Assembly: GCA_937872895.1 (NCBI GenBank)
Contig: CALMUP010000027.1
Coordinates: 62,001-126,000 of the forward strand
Origin: an uncultured Verrucomicrobiota bacterium
Lineage (GTDB): Bacteria > Verrucomicrobiota > Kiritimatiellia > CAIVKH01
Direction of reading: 5' to 3'
Length of the DNA stretch: 64,000 nucleotides
This document shows positions 53,203 to 63,156 of the stretch, piece by piece. The notes under the pieces are model-generated. The model ran no database searches and was not told the origin of the DNA. It worked only from the letters and a program-made list of their open reading frames with translations. A program made the position numbers and the translations under genes. Each line of letters starts with the position of its first letter. Position 1 is the first letter of the stretch.

Positions 53203-53801
53203 GACGCGGTGCCCTCCGCGGTCTTCTTCTTGGCGATCTTGCCACGGGCCACCTCGGAGGTCTGGACGTCGCCCAGGTAGATGCGGATCATGCGGATGTT
53301 GTTGCGCGCCTCGGGGATCTTCACCTTCTCGAACAGGTTCACGCGCTGGCTGGTCGTGCGGAGCTCGTCGGCGATGAGCTGGCGCTGCTCGCGCAGGATG
53401 TTCAACTCGATCTTCATGCGCAAGGCGCGCTCGATCGCGGCCAAGCCGTCGTCGTGCCAGCTGTCGGTGGCATGCAGGTCGAGCGGGAGCCGGTTCAGGA
53501 CGACCTCTTTCAAGACCGGGATGTTCACGCCGGCGATGTTCCCGGTGGTGGTCTTGACCTCGGCGAGGTGGAGGTGGCGGGCGAGATCGACCGGCACGGA
53601 GAACAACTTGATCCAGGGGCCGATCTCCTCGACGAATTTTCGCTGCTCATCCTGCTTGGCCTCGATCCGCTGGTCGAGCAGGCGCAACTCGAGTTGCAGT
53701 TGCTGCTTCTTGAGCAGCAATGTGGGCAGGTAGCGCTTGAACCGCTTCAGGGCGTCGCGCTGGGCCTTCAACTCGTTTTTCGTATATTTGATCTTGGCCA
53801 C
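53199..53801 (-). CDS. ntpD: V-type ATP synthase subunit D (central stalk)
   Basis: A 200-residue subunit forming the central rotor shaft. Long helical N- and C-terminal segments are visible (ELKAQRDALKRFKRYLPTLL and RQLIADELRTTSQRVNLFEK), and the C-terminal NIRMIRIYLGDVQTSEVARG is typical. It lies after an 80-base gap downstream of subunit B, the largest gap inside the operon. It overlaps subunit I by four bases. Confidence 0.93.
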   Translation of the reverse strand: MAKIKYTKNELKAQRDALKRFKRYLPTLLLKKQQLQLELRLLDQRIEAKQDEQRKFVEEIGPWIKLFSVPVDLARHLHLAEVKTTTGNIAGVNIPVLKEVVLNRLPLDLHATDSWHDDGLAAIERALRMKIELNILREQRQLIADELRTTSQRVNLFEKVKIPEARNNIRMIRIYLGDVQTSEVARGKIAKKKTAEGTAS

Positions 53802-53881
53802 GGATGGTGATCTTGAATGTTAGATTTTCGGGATGGACCTGGTCCGGATCTTCGTTCCGTTTTCCGTATTCCATCCTTTAT

Positions 53882-55174
53882 TTATTTCGGCCAGAACTTC
53901 TCCACCAGCTTGGTCGGGATGCCGGTTTCGGCGCGGTCAAAACAGTCGGCGAGGATGGCCCAGCCGAGGTCGAGGGCCTTCTCGATCGGGATGTTGACGG
54001 TGAGGTCCATCATCTCCGCTTCGAAGCGCTGGCCGTACTTCAGCAGCTTCGAATCCCAGCCGCTCATGCGGAAGCCCATCGACTGCTTCTCCAGCGTGTC
54101 CTTGTAGGAGGCGTAGAGCTGGATCATGCTGTCCATGATGGTGCGGTGATCCTCGCGGGTGCTCTTGTTCACGAGCTGCTTGAGGCGGCTCAGCGAGCCG
54201 AAGGGCTCGATGCGGCCGTTGCGCAGGTAGAACTGGCCCTCGGTGATATAACCGGTATTGTCGGGGACCGGGTGGGTCACGTCGTCGCCGGGCATCGTGG
54301 TCACGGCGAGGATGGTGATCGAACCTGCCGTATCGAAGTCCACCGCCTTCTCGTAGCGCGAGGCAAGCTGGCTGTACAGGTCGCCGGGGTAGCCGCGGTT
54401 CGACGGGATCTGCTCCATGGTGATGGCCACTTCCTTCATCGCATCGGAGAAGGTGGTCATGTCGGTGAGCAGAACGAGCACCCGCTTGTCCTGCAGGGCG
54501 AACTGTTCGGCCACGGCGAGGGCGAGGTCGGGCACCATCAGGCACTCGACCACCGGGTCGGAGGCGGTGTGGATGAACAGGACCGAACGCGACAGGGCGC
54601 CCTGGCTCTCCAGCGTGTCGCGGAAAAACAGGTAGTCGTCGTGTTTAAGCCCCATGCCGCCGAGCACGATCACATCGACCTCGGCCTGCATGGCGATGCG
54701 CGCGAGCAGCGGGTTGTAGGGTTCGCCGGCCACCGAGAAGATCGGGAGCTTCTGCGATTCGACGAGGGTGTTGAACAGGTCGATCATCGGGATGCCGGTG
54801 CGGACCATGTTCTTCGGGATGATGCGTTTGGCGGGATTGGCCGAGGGACCGCCGATCGGGGTCATGTTCTCGGTAATGGCGGGACCGCGGTCGCGCGGGG
54901 TGCCGCTGCCGGTAAACACGCGGCCGAGCAGCGCGTCGGAGAACGGGACGCGCATGGTGTGGCCGAGGAAGCGGACCTCGGAATCGGTGGCGATGCCGCG
55001 GCTGCCCGCGAAGACCTGCAGGTACACGCGTTCACCGTCGAGGCGGATGACCTGGGCCAGTGAGGTGCCGAAGGGCGAGCGGACCTCGGCCAGCTCGCGG
55101 TAGCCGACGCCGTCGGCCTTGACCACGATGACGTTGCCGGCGATCTGTTCGATGTTGGTGTGGACCTTACGCAT
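53882..55174 (-). CDS. ntpB: V-type ATP synthase subunit B (non-catalytic)
   Basis: A 430-residue non-catalytic hexamer subunit. As expected for B, the Walker A loop is replaced ([19 protein letters not shown]). Other family segments are [13 protein letters not shown], the [19 protein letters not shown] region (signature [11 protein letters not shown]) and [15 protein letters not shown]. The start overlaps the subunit A stop by eight bases. Length is slightly below the 460 residues of many B subunits, which is normal for the Chlamydia/Bacteroidetes type. Confidence 0.94.
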   Translation of the reverse strand: MRKVHTNIEQIAGNVIVVKADGVGYRELAEVRSPFGTSLAQVIRLDGERVYLQVFAGSRGIATDSEVRFLGHTMRVPFSDALLGRVFTGSGTPRDRGPAITENMTPIGGPSANPAKRIIPKNMVRTGIPMIDLFNTLVESQKLPIFSVAGEPYNPLLARIAMQAEVDVIVLGGMGLKHDDYLFFRDTLESQGALSRSVLFIHTASDPVVECLMVPDLALAVAEQFALQDKRVLVLLTDMTTFSDAMKEVAITMEQIPSNRGYPGDLYSQLASRYEKAVDFDTAGSITILAVTTMPGDDVTHPVPDNTGYITEGQFYLRNGRIEPFGSLSRLKQLVNKSTREDHRTIMDSMIQLYASYKDTLEKQSMGFRMSGWDSKLLKYGQRFEAEMMDLTVNIPIEKALDLGWAILADCFDRAETGIPTKLVEKFWPK

Positions 55175-56903
55175 AGTCGGCGACCTCCGCGAGGGACTTC
55201 TCGATCAGTTCCTCGGTCTGCTTGAACTCGGGTTTGTCCCGGCCGATCCGGTTCCAGTCCTTCGTCATCTGGGTCAACTTCTGGAAGTAAAGGCGGGCCT
55301 CGTCCTTCTCGGTGAAGTGCATCCGGGTCTTGAGGATCTTGAGGATGCGGGCGAAGACGTATTCCTGACGGTCGCCGGGGGTCGCGCTGTCCACCTCGTC
55401 GAACGCGTCCTGCTGCAGGTACACGGCGTCGAGGTACTCGCCCTTCAGATAGAGGATGAAGTCATCGATGGAGGTGCCCTCCTCGCCGACCACCTTCATC
55501 ATCTGGCTGACCTCGTTGCCGGTGCGCAGCAGCTTGCGGGCGAAGGCTACATCGTCGCGGTTGAACACGCCCTCGTACTTGCTCCAGCTTTCCAGCGGAT
55601 GGATGGCCGGGTAGCGGCGGGCGTCGGAGCGTTCGCGCGAGAGGCCGTGGAACGCACCGACCACCTTCAGCGTGCTCTGGGTCACCGGTTCCTCGAAGTT
55701 GCCGCCGGCGGGAGAAACCGTGCCGCCGATGGTGACCGAGCCGGTGCCACCGTCGTGGAGGCGGACCAGGCCGCCGCGCTCGTAGAAGGCGGCGATGACC
55801 GATTCGAGGTAGGCGGGGAAGGCTTCCTCGCCGGGGATTTCCTCGAGGCGGCCGGACACTTCGCGCAAGGCCTGGGCCCAGCGCGAGGTCGAGTCGGCGA
55901 GCAGCAGCACGTGCAGGCCCATCTGGCGGTAGTACTCGGCGATGGTCACCGCGGTGTACACCGAGGCCTCGCGCGCGGCCACCGGCATCGAACTGGTGTT
56001 GCAGATGATCAGCGTGCGCTCCATCAGGCTCTTGCCGGTGCGCGGATCGGTCAGGTCGGGGAATTCGCGCAGGGTCTCGACCACCTCGCCGGCGCGTTCG
56101 CCGCAGGCGGCGATGATGACGATATCGACATCGGCATTGCGGCTGGTGATCTGCTGGAGCACGGTCTTGCCGGCGCCGAAGGGACCGGGAATGCAGTAGG
56201 TGCCGCCGCGGGCGATCGGGAAGAAGGTATCGACGATACGGATCTTGGTGACCATCGGATCGACCGGGCGCAGGCGCTCGGCATAAGCCCGGATCGGCAT
56301 CTTGACCGGCCAGCGCTGGATCATGGTCAGCTCCTGGCGCTCGCCGTGTTCGTTTACCAGCGTGGCGATCGGGTCGGCCACGGCGTACTCGCCGGTGGCG
56401 GCGATGGATTCGACCTTCCATGCACCGGTCAGGCGGAACGGAGTCATGATGCGGTGCTCGAAGATACCTTCGGGCACGGTGCCGAGGGTCTGCGCGGCGG
56501 TCACGGTGTCGCCGGCCTTCACCGCAGGCTTGAACGGCCAGCGCCGGGTTCGGTTCAGCGGGTCAAGGTAGGTTCCGCGCTGCAGGAAGAAGCCGCACTG
56601 CTCCGCAAGGTCGGGCAGCGGGTTCTGGAGGCCGTCGTAGATGCTGCCAAGCAGGCCGGGGCCGAGCTCGACGCTGAGCAACTCGCGGGAGAACTCGACC
56701 GGGGAACCGACCCGGAGGTCGGTGGTGTCCTCAAACACCTGCAGGTCGGCCACGTCGCCGCGCACGCGGATGACTTCGGCCTTGAGCCGGGTCGAACCGG
56801 TCACCGCATAGGCCACTTCGTTCTGGGTCACCGCCGAGGCGAAACGGACGCGCAACAAGTTGCCGTTCACGCCGACGACGGTGCCGGGCACCGCTTCACT
56901 CAT
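55167..56903 (-). CDS. ntpA: V-type ATP synthase catalytic subunit A
   Basis: A 578-residue catalytic subunit. Walker A is [12 protein letters not shown], with the catalytic [15 protein letters not shown] loop and the A-specific [11 protein letters not shown] insertion region. The C-terminal helical domain is present ([20 protein letters not shown]). The start at 56903 (MSEAVPGTV) is preferred over an in-frame ATG at 56915 since it leaves GGGTG about six bases upstream and matches the family N-terminus. It lies 28 bases downstream of the DUF2764 gene and overlaps subunit B. Confidence 0.95.
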   Translation of the reverse strand: MSEAVPGTVVGVNGNLLRVRFASAVTQNEVAYAVTGSTRLKAEVIRVRGDVADLQVFEDTTDLRVGSPVEFSRELLSVELGPGLLGSIYDGLQNPLPDLAEQCGFFLQRGTYLDPLNRTRRWPFKPAVKAGDTVTAAQTLGTVPEGIFEHRIMTPFRLTGAWKVESIAATGEYAVADPIATLVNEHGERQELTMIQRWPVKMPIRAYAERLRPVDPMVTKIRIVDTFFPIARGGTYCIPGPFGAGKTVLQQITSRNADVDIVIIAACGERAGEVVETLREFPDLTDPRTGKSLMERTLIICNTSSMPVAAREASVYTAVTIAEYYRQMGLHVLLLADSTSRWAQALREVSGRLEEIPGEEAFPAYLESVIAAFYERGGLVRLHDGGTGSVTIGGTVSPAGGNFEEPVTQSTLKVVGAFHGLSRERSDARRYPAIHPLESWSKYEGVFNRDDVAFARKLLRTGNEVSQMMKVVGEEGTSIDDFILYLKGEYLDAVYLQQDAFDEVDSATPGDRQEYVFARILKILKTRMHFTEKDEARLYFQKLTQMTKDWNRIGRDKPEFKQTEELIEKSLAEVADYA

Positions 56904-56931
56904 ACAATCACCCATTCCATATGGTTCTTCT

Positions 56932-57504
56932 TCATACCTGGGAAAGTCCCGACCACGCCGATACCTCCTGCGCGCTGACACCGACCTGCTCGACCAGATC
57001 CTCGAACCGTTCGCGGCCGATTTCAGGGGTCAAGGCGCGCCAGTGTTCATTGAGGGCGAGTTTCACGGCGTAGGCAAGCAAGGCCGGCAGGGCAAACGCA
57101 TCGCCGGCGCTCAACTCGTCGGCAAGATTCCAGCGATAGCGGTCGAGCGCGAGTTCTCGTTCCAGCGGGTTTGCGCGTGAAAAGGCATCGCTTACCGCGG
57201 CCTCCGCATCGACACGGAAACCCTCGTGGCTCTGGAGGAATTTCTTCTCGTCCACCCCGAGCCGGAGCGCGCGGGCCCGAACCACCGCATTGCGCAACTG
57301 CCGGTCGGCATGCAACCAGGCCCGGCCGAAATCGCTCTGCACGTCGTCCAGCCGAGCGTCGAGCAGCGCGGTCACTTCCGCGAGGTCGTCGCCCACGAGT
57401 TGCTGTTCGCACTCGGCGATGAATCCGGCGCGGCTCATCGCCGCCGGCTGGGAAAACACCAGGGCGGGCAAACTGGCAATCAGGTAGTAATAGCGACTGC
57501 TCAC
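56932..57504 (-). CDS. DUF2764 protein of the V-type ATPase operon (possible subunit C equivalent)
   Basis: A 190-residue protein. The GTG start at 57504 gives the typical DUF2764 N-terminus SSRYYYLIASLPAL; the frame extends upstream through subunit E but is a shadow there. The rest is helical and acidic (RNAVVRARALRLGVD, RERELALDRYRWNLADEL-like segments seen as ERELALDRYRWNLADEL). Genes of this family occupy the position between subunits E and A in V-ATPase operons of chlamydiae, spirochaetes and Bacteroidetes. The operon has no recognisable C, F or G gene, so this protein may fill the subunit C role (inference). Confidence 0.85.
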   Translation of the reverse strand: MSSRYYYLIASLPALVFSQPAAMSRAGFIAECEQQLVGDDLAEVTALLDARLDDVQSDFGRAWLHADRQLRNAVVRARALRLGVDEKKFLQSHEGFRVDAEAAVSDAFSRANPLERELALDRYRWNLADELSAGDAFALPALLAYAVKLALNEHWRALTPEIGRERFEDLVEQVGVSAQEVSAWSGLSQV

Positions 57505-57517
57505 GGATCGCCGGACC

Positions 57518-58138
57518 TCAGGAAGCACGTGATACGTTATAGACGGTTTCCGCGAGAACCGGGCGCAGGTATGCGGCGACGGCATCGGCGATGGCTTCGC
57601 GGGAGAAATCGTGTTCAATGTGCCGGTCGTGGCGGCGAACCTTGAACCCCTTCTGGGTGCGGGGATCAACCGTGATCGCCAGTCCACCGGCCAGCGCGGC
57701 GGCGAATTCCTGCTTGAAGAAGTCCGTGATCGCGGCGCGATCGGCCTCGCCGACGATCACCTCGAGATCCTTGGGCAATCCACCTTCCCTGGCATAGACC
57801 TCCATGATCCGGGCCAGCACCGGTCGCAGAGTTGCCGCATCCAGTGCCTTCCCGGCGGCCTCGCGGGTCAACTGCTCAAAGATCTGTTCTACCCCGCGGC
57901 CCACCGAGATCAGCAAGTCGCGGGCTGCCTGGGAAAGCGCCTGCTCGCTGCGTTGGGTGAAGAGCTTGGCATCCTGGTCGGCCTTCTCCACGATGGCTGC
58001 CGCCTTGGCCTCGGCGTCCTTGACCAGCGCGGCCGCCTTTTCGCGGGCCTGCGCGACAATTTTAGCCGCCTGCTGTTCCCCGGTGTCAACGGCCTCGCGT
58101 TGGATACGTTCAATCAGATGCTGCAGTTCTTCAGCCAT
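57518..58138 (-). CDS. ntpE: V-type ATP synthase subunit E (peripheral stalk)
   Basis: A 206-residue peripheral stalk subunit. The N-terminal half is a long Ala/Glu/Lys-rich helix (AAKIVAQAREKAAALVKDAE) that would form the stalk coiled coil. The C-terminal globular part has LEVIVGEADRAAITDFFKQE and QKGFKVRRHD typical of VatE/NtpE. First gene of the operon; GGGAG lies about nine bases upstream of the ATG at 58138. The upstream 405-base gap should hold the operon promoter. Confidence 0.9.
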   Translation of the reverse strand: MAEELQHLIERIQREAVDTGEQQAAKIVAQAREKAAALVKDAEAKAAAIVEKADQDAKLFTQRSEQALSQAARDLLISVGRGVEQIFEQLTREAAGKALDAATLRPVLARIMEVYAREGGLPKDLEVIVGEADRAAITDFFKQEFAAALAGGLAITVDPRTQKGFKVRRHDRHIEHDFSREAIADAVAAYLRPVLAETVYNVSRAS

Positions 58139-58543
58139 GTTCCAACTCCCTCTCGGTGCGTCGTATCCGCAACCAGCGGACAGTGCGATAGTTGGTTCCA
58201 CTCTATCTGCTGATCAGCGAAAGAAAAGTCTAATCAGGAGGATTGCACCGGGATCCGGATCCGCTAGCCGACCGGTTTCCCGCCCACCCGGCACACTCGA
58301 ACCATGGACCCAAGGACAGGCCGAGCAGGCATAGGTCAATCAGGCATAGGGACAGAGCTGGTGGGGTGATCGATTCGATGGAGGATCCTGATATGGAACC
58401 CTTCCAGATGGCATAAGCACGCATTGTTACTCTAGTTCGCAGTTCGGTGCGGGATCGGGCTGTTGAGGTGACATCCGGCACGGCTGGCGCTTGCGCATTG
58501 CCGGGCATCGTGTTAGTTCTACACCGAACAGGAGATTGCTGTT
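58139..58543. other. Intergenic region between divergent V-ATPase and cyclophilin genes
   Basis: About 405 bases without a convincing gene. It must hold promoters for the leftward V-ATPase operon and the rightward cyclophilin gene, but no clear -35/-10 pair stands out. A 10-base direct repeat CAGGCATAGG occurs at 58326-58335 and 58341-58350 (15-base period). Short frames in the region lack family resemblance and good ribosome sites. Confidence 0.6.
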
Positions 58544-59230
58544 ATGCGTACGATCTGGATGTTGACGGTATTGGCGGGTTGGATGACGTTCGGCGCGGTG
58601 CCCGGGTGGACCGAGGAGATGACCACGACCGAGGAAACAACCGATGCCACGGCGGAAACCACCCAGCCACCCGCCGATGAATCACCCGCCCCCGAGGCGC
58701 AACCCCAACCCGAAGGAGAGAACCCCGTGGTCATCATCAAAACCGCCAAAGGCGATATCAAGGTCAAGCTGTTCGCCGACAAGGCCCCCGTCACTGTCGC
58801 CAATTTCCTTCAATACGTGGACAACGGGCACTATGAAGGTACGATCTTCCACCGCGTCATCGCCAACTTCATGATCCAGGGTGGTGGTTTCACCCCGGAC
58901 ATGCAGCAGAAGCCGACCCTCTCCCCGATCAAAAACGAGGCGCAGAACGGGCTCGCCAACAAACGCGGCACCATCGCGATGGCCCGCACCCAGGTGATCG
59001 ACAGTGCAACCAGCCAGTTTTTCATCAACACGGTGGACAACGAGTTCCTGAACTTCCGCTCCCCCGACATGTCCGGCTTTGGCTACTGTGTGTTCGGCGA
59101 GGTGGTTGAGGGCATGGACGTGGTGGACGCGATCCGCGCCGTCCCCACCACCCGTGTCGGTCCGCACGGCGATGTGCCGGCCGAACCGGTCGAGATCATT
59201 CAGGTCGTCCGGGTCGGCACCGGCGAATAA
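58544..59230 (+). CDS. Exported cyclophilin-type peptidyl-prolyl isomerase
   Basis: A 228-residue protein. An N-terminal signal sequence ([20 protein letters not shown]) is followed by a linker of about 40 residues rich in Thr, Glu and Pro. The cyclophilin domain begins at about residue 60 ([15 protein letters not shown]) and carries [28 protein letters not shown] and [10 protein letters not shown], which include the catalytic Arg-Phe-Gln region. It would help folding in the periplasm or outside the membrane. AGGAG lies about 10 bases upstream of the ATG. A Ser/Thr kinase gene follows after 18 bases. Confidence 0.93.
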   Translation: MRTIWMLTVLAGWMTFGAVPGWTEEMTTTEETTDATAETTQPPADESPAPEAQPQPEGENPVVIIKTAKGDIKVKLFADKAPVTVANFLQYVDNGHYEGTIFHRVIANFMIQGGGFTPDMQQKPTLSPIKNEAQNGLANKRGTIAMARTQVIDSATSQFFINTVDNEFLNFRSPDMSGFGYCVFGEVVEGMDVVDAIRAVPTTRVGPHGDVPAEPVEIIQVVRVGTGE

Positions 59231-59248
59231 TCTGCTTCGTCGGGCCCC

Positions 59249-60976
59249 ATGCCTGACCCGACCTCCAGCCCGTACGGCGGCCAACCGGCCAGGGAAACCT
59301 ACGCCCGCGACACCGCCGTTCCGGGCAAGGGGTTCAGGATTGGTGAATACGCCATCGAAAAAGCCCTCGGCCACGGGTCGATGGCCACCGTCTACCTTGC
59401 GCGCGACGCGACTGGCCACGAAGTCGCACTGAAGATCTTCCAGGAAGGTCCCGGCGTCTCGGTCACCATGCTCGAACGGTTCCGCCGAGAGGCCGAGGCG
59501 GCCAAGAAACTCCGGCGCCATCCGAACATCATGAAGGTGTACGCAACCGGCCAGGAGGGTCCGTACCACTACATCGTCATGGAACCGGTGCGCAACAGCC
59601 GCACCTTCGACGATTGCATCGAAGCAAACCCGATGACGACGAACCAAATCGTCGACACCATCATCAAGATCGCCGGCGCGCTCGAGTTCGCCCACTCCCG
59701 CAACATCGTGCACCGCGACGTCAAGCCGACCAACATCATGATCGACGAATTCGGCGAACCGCTGCTGACCGACTTCGGCGTGGCCGCGTTGATCGACTGG
59801 CCCTCGTGTACCGTGTCCGGCGCCCTCACCGGCACCCCGCTGTATATGTCGCCCGAGCAGGCCCGTGCCGAAAAGGTCGGGCCGGCCAGCGACATCTATT
59901 CGCTCGGCGTCGTGCTCTACGAGGCACTGACCGGCTCGCTCCCCTACAGCGCCCAGCACTCCTCCCCGGTCAAGAGCGTACTCGAGGCGGTTAAGAGCGA
60001 ACAGCCAAAGCGTCCGCGTGCCCACCGCAAGGACATCTCGCCGGACCTCGAGGCGGTGATCCTGAAGGCACTCGCCAAGGATGTGGCCGACCGCTACACC
60101 GACGCCCAGGCGTTCGCCAGCGACCTGGAACGCGCCATTACCGGTCGCCACGTCACCGCGCGCCTATTTTCCACGCAGGAACGGCTTCTTTACTTTTTCC
60201 GCCGCCACGACAAGATCGTCGCCCTGCTGGTGTTGATCCTGCTCATCGTCGGCGGCATCGCCCACTATTACAACCGGGCCTTGCTTCAGGCCCGGTATGA
60301 AACATTGATCTCGATGGCCAACCTGCGCAACTTCGCCACCCGGGTCATGACCGGCCGCGATATATCCGAAACCAGCGAGGTCCAACCGATCGGCGCGTGG
60401 CCGGAAATCCGCATGGCCCGACGCGCGATGAACCGGGGCGCCTGGGGCACCGCACTGCCCCACCTGGAGTCAGCCGTACAGATGAGCCTGCAATCGGGCG
60501 ACAACCGCACCGCCGCCATGGCCACGCTCGACATCGCCCGGATCCGCAGCCTCGAGGGGGATATCGACGGAGCCCTCCATCACTACCGGTTGGTGCTCGA
60601 AAATGCCGATGCCTCCCCGCCGATCTACCATTACGCCCTGCTCGATGCACTCAACCTCAGCCTGCTCCACGGCCGACGCAACGAGGCCATCAACCTGCTC
60701 ACCACCCATCCGGTTCCATCGGACGCAATCTTCCGCAACGCCATCCTCTGCCTGTCCGGCGATATGAGCATCGACCGGTTTCTGGAGATGGCCACCTACA
60801 TCCCGCGACGACTCCAGAACGACGCCCATCTCGTGGCCGCCGTCCGGTTCAAGATGGACAACAACCTGAAGGCCTACGAGCAACACTTGCGCCGGGCCAT
60901 CCAGCTCTCCACACCTTCCACCGAATGGCCAGCCCCGTTGGCCCGACTACTGTACGACCAGGTGTCCCGTGAATAA
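59249..60976 (+). CDS. Membrane-anchored Ser/Thr protein kinase
   Basis: A 575-residue eukaryote-like (Hanks-type) kinase. Kinase domain at residues 30-300: glycine loop LGHGSMATVYLA, ATP lysine Lys62 (VALKIF), catalytic HRDVKPTNIM (Asp157), LLTDFGVAAL, and GTPLYMSPEQ. A single membrane helix at about 323-343 (KIVALLVLILLIVGGIAHYY) places the roughly 230-residue C-terminal helical region outside the membrane; it looks TPR-like and could be the sensor. It may be co-expressed with the cyclophilin before it and the pilin-like gene that it overlaps by eight bases. Confidence 0.93.
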   Translation: MPDPTSSPYGGQPARETYARDTAVPGKGFRIGEYAIEKALGHGSMATVYLARDATGHEVALKIFQEGPGVSVTMLERFRREAEAAKKLRRHPNIMKVYATGQEGPYHYIVMEPVRNSRTFDDCIEANPMTTNQIVDTIIKIAGALEFAHSRNIVHRDVKPTNIMIDEFGEPLLTDFGVAALIDWPSCTVSGALTGTPLYMSPEQARAEKVGPASDIYSLGVVLYEALTGSLPYSAQHSSPVKSVLEAVKSEQPKRPRAHRKDISPDLEAVILKALAKDVADRYTDAQAFASDLERAITGRHVTARLFSTQERLLYFFRRHDKIVALLVLILLIVGGIAHYYNRALLQARYETLISMANLRNFATRVMTGRDISETSEVQPIGAWPEIRMARRAMNRGAWGTALPHLESAVQMSLQSGDNRTAAMATLDIARIRSLEGDIDGALHHYRLVLENADASPPIYHYALLDALNLSLLHGRRNEAINLLTTHPVPSDAIFRNAILCLSGDMSIDRFLEMATYIPRRLQNDAHLVAAVRFKMDNNLKAYEQHLRRAIQLSTPSTEWPAPLARLLYDQVSRE

Positions 60977-61475
60977 CCGCGCCGGCCATATCATCTTCAA
61001 ATTGTTCGTGCTGACCGTGATCGTCTTCACCCTGGTCGGTGGCATTTACCATGTCCTGATGCAGGTTACCAAGACGGTGCAGTGCGCGGAGCAACTCACG
61101 CGCATCTACCAGGCGCTGGAACTGTTCGAACTCGACCGCGGTGCCTTGCCCAAGCTCGCCTTCTACCCGGACGACCCGATGACCGACCCCGACAGCATCC
61201 GCGTCGTGCTCGAGGAATACGGCGTCGATCCCTCGGCCTGGATCTGTCCGGCCTCCCACCCCGCCATCGCCAACCTCGGCTTAAGCTACATTTGGAACAC
61301 CCGTCTCAACGGGGCCAACCTGCGCAGCTTCACCGATCGCCAGTGGGTGCTCATCGAGATCAACGCTCTCTCACCCGACGTTCCTGCGCCCCACCTCGGC
61401 ACCTACAACGTGCTCTACTCCGACGGCACGGTCGAACGCATCCGCGATCCGGCCAATACCCTAAAGGGATTCTGA
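60969..61475 (+). CDS. Pseudopilin-like single-helix membrane protein
   Basis: A 168-residue protein with one N-terminal hydrophobic helix (IIFKLFVLTVIVFTLVGGIY). The soluble part has CAEQLTRIYQALELFELDRG, ICPASHPA and NVLYSDGTVERI, which resemble the globular half of type II secretion/pilin-like proteins common in PVC bacteria. The prepilin GFTLIE peptidase motif is absent, so classic pilin processing is not expected. It starts inside the end of the kinase gene. Function unknown; it may be a target or partner of the kinase. Confidence 0.7.
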   Translation: MNNRAGHIIFKLFVLTVIVFTLVGGIYHVLMQVTKTVQCAEQLTRIYQALELFELDRGALPKLAFYPDDPMTDPDSIRVVLEEYGVDPSAWICPASHPAIANLGLSYIWNTRLNGANLRSFTDRQWVLIEINALSPDVPAPHLGTYNVLYSDGTVERIRDPANTLKGF

Positions 61476-61527
61476 CCCCTGACACTTGTCCAACGATGGA
61501 CACCCTACACCGCGCACCACCCCACCC

Positions 61528-62249
61528 TAGCACCCCAGGGACACAGACTTTAGCACCCTAGCGCAAACCCAGGGACACAGAAGTTTTGCCATCGAATACT
61601 TATTGGGCTCGAAAAAACATTCTTTTGCTTCCATAACGCCCACAACAGGTTGCGATGATACGCCCCCCTAACCCCAACTTTTTCCGGAAAGACGACCTGC
61701 TCGCCGCTTTAAGGATGCATGAGAACATCACGCATCAAGGTCGATGATTCCGATACTTGGTATCATTGTTACAATCGAACCGCCGGCACGTCAAAGGACC
61801 GGCCCTTCCGCGACGCCGACAAGGAGCAGTTTGTCCGGATCCTTCACCGGGTGAGCCATCTCTATGAAATCGGGATTGTTGCCTATCATAGCACCCCAGG
61901 GACACAGACTTTAGCACCCTAGCGCAAACCCAGGGACACAGAAGTTTTGCCATCGAATACTTATTGGGCTCGAAAAAACATTCTTTTGCTTCCATAACGC
62001 CCACAACAGGTTGCGATGATACGCCCCCCTAACCCCAACTTTTTCCGGAAAGACGACCTGCTCGCCGCTTTAAGGATGCATGAGAACATCACGCATCAAG
62101 GTCGATGATTCCGATACTTGGTATCATTGTTACAATCGAACCGCCGGCACGTCAAAGGACCGGCCCTTCCGCGACGCCGACAAGGAGCAGTTTGTCCGGA
62201 TCCTTCACCGGGTGAGTCAGCTCTACGGAATCGGGATTATTGCCTATCA
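61528..62249. repeat. 361-base tandem duplication at the REP-associated transposase
   Basis: Copy 1 spans 61528-61888 and copy 2 starts at 61889 with exact adjacency. Each copy holds two GGGACACAGA boxes, an upstream region and the first 57 or so codons of the transposase. The first 326 or so bases are identical; the last 34 carry five differences (for example GAGCCATCTC against GAGTCAGCTC). The clustering of differences suggests recombination with, or conversion by, another transposase copy. Confidence 0.9.
61719..61922 (+). pseudogene. Truncated 5' fragment of the REP-associated transposase
   Basis: The first 57 codons match the full transposase gene at 62080 (MRTSRIKVDDSDTWYHCYNR), then the frame runs into the second repeat copy and ends after ten unrelated residues (STPGTQTLAP). 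The catalytic His motif and the Tyr are missing, so it is a dead fragment created by the tandem duplication. It keeps the same AAGGA ribosome site and could still be translated. Confidence 0.88.
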
Positions 62250-62955
62250 GGTGATGTCAAACCACTACCACTTGCTGGTTCACGCCCCGCGGGAGGTAAT
62301 GAGTCCGGAAGACATGTGCCGCCGCTACAAGGTATTCCATCGGGATCGCAAGGATTTGAATCCGGATAGCGAGCTTTGCCGCTTATGGCAACAGCGGGCA
62401 CGTGACATCAGTTGGTTCATGCGCCATCTCCAGCAGCTGTTTACCATGTGGTACAACCGGAGCCGTCCGCTTCGACGTCGTGGCTCGCTTTGGGCCGATC
62501 GTTTCAAACACACGATTCTGGAAAGCGGATCGGCGGTATGGGCCTGTTGGAACTACATCGAAAACAACCCGGTCCGGGCAGGTATGGTTGAAAAAGCCGG
62601 GGACTACCGGTTTTCCTCCTACGGAGTATGGCATCAATCCGGAAAACATCCTTTTGCCGATCAGGTAGCGATACGCATTTTGCCCATGCTCGGACTCAGA
62701 AACCTGACCGATCTATTTTCCATGATGTCAGCCCTTCTTGACAAACAAGCCTCTTCTGGTGAGAGCCATACATCCGTCAACACGATTTCGCGGCGCATCC
62801 GCTATTGGGTGGACGGACTGGTCATAGGGTCCGAACTATTTGTTCGCACGGTCATGTCCACTCATCATCCGCAGGCATCCTGTCGTAGGATCATGAACCG
62901 AGCCACTGACGAGCCACCCCTTGCATGCTGGCGAAGACCGAGACCCGAACGCTAG
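62080..62955 (+). CDS. REP-associated tyrosine transposase (Y1/HUH family, RAYT)
   Basis: A 291-residue HUH single-strand transposase of the TnpA_REP type. Visible features: the N-terminal DTWYHCYNRTAG, the metal-binding HUH motif SNHYHLLVHAP, the candidate catalytic tyrosine in FTMWYNRSRPLRRRGSLW, and the family-typical ACWNYIENNPVRAGMV followed by DYRFSSYGVW. RAYTs are domesticated relatives of IS200/IS605 enzymes that spread short palindromic repeats. AAGGA precedes the ATG. GGGACACAGA boxes lie upstream and inverted copies downstream; these may be its substrates. Confidence 0.93.
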   Translation: MRTSRIKVDDSDTWYHCYNRTAGTSKDRPFRDADKEQFVRILHRVSQLYGIGIIAYQVMSNHYHLLVHAPREVMSPEDMCRRYKVFHRDRKDLNPDSELCRLWQQRARDISWFMRHLQQLFTMWYNRSRPLRRRGSLWADRFKHTILESGSAVWACWNYIENNPVRAGMVEKAGDYRFSSYGVWHQSGKHPFADQVAIRILPMLGLRNLTDLFSMMSALLDKQASSGESHTSVNTISRRIRYWVDGLVIGSELFVRTVMSTHHPQASCRRIMNRATDEPPLACWRRPRPER

Positions 62956-63156
62956 CTATTACCACCCAACAATACGCTTGCGGAACAGGACCGTGATATC
63001 GGCGGATGCGAAGAGGTCTGCCCGGAAACCGGAATATCACCCCCACGCGCGCACATACTGGGCCGTATGAGCGACCGCACCACCCTGCCGCGCAACCAGA
63101 CACCAAGCGCAATCCACGATCACCACGTCTATCGGTTCATACCTTAGGCATGGTCG

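Noticed and set aside
61528-62249. CRISPR-like array at the repeats
   Set aside because: There are only two 361-base copies and they contain coding sequence; there are no short repeats with unique spacers and no cas genes in the window.
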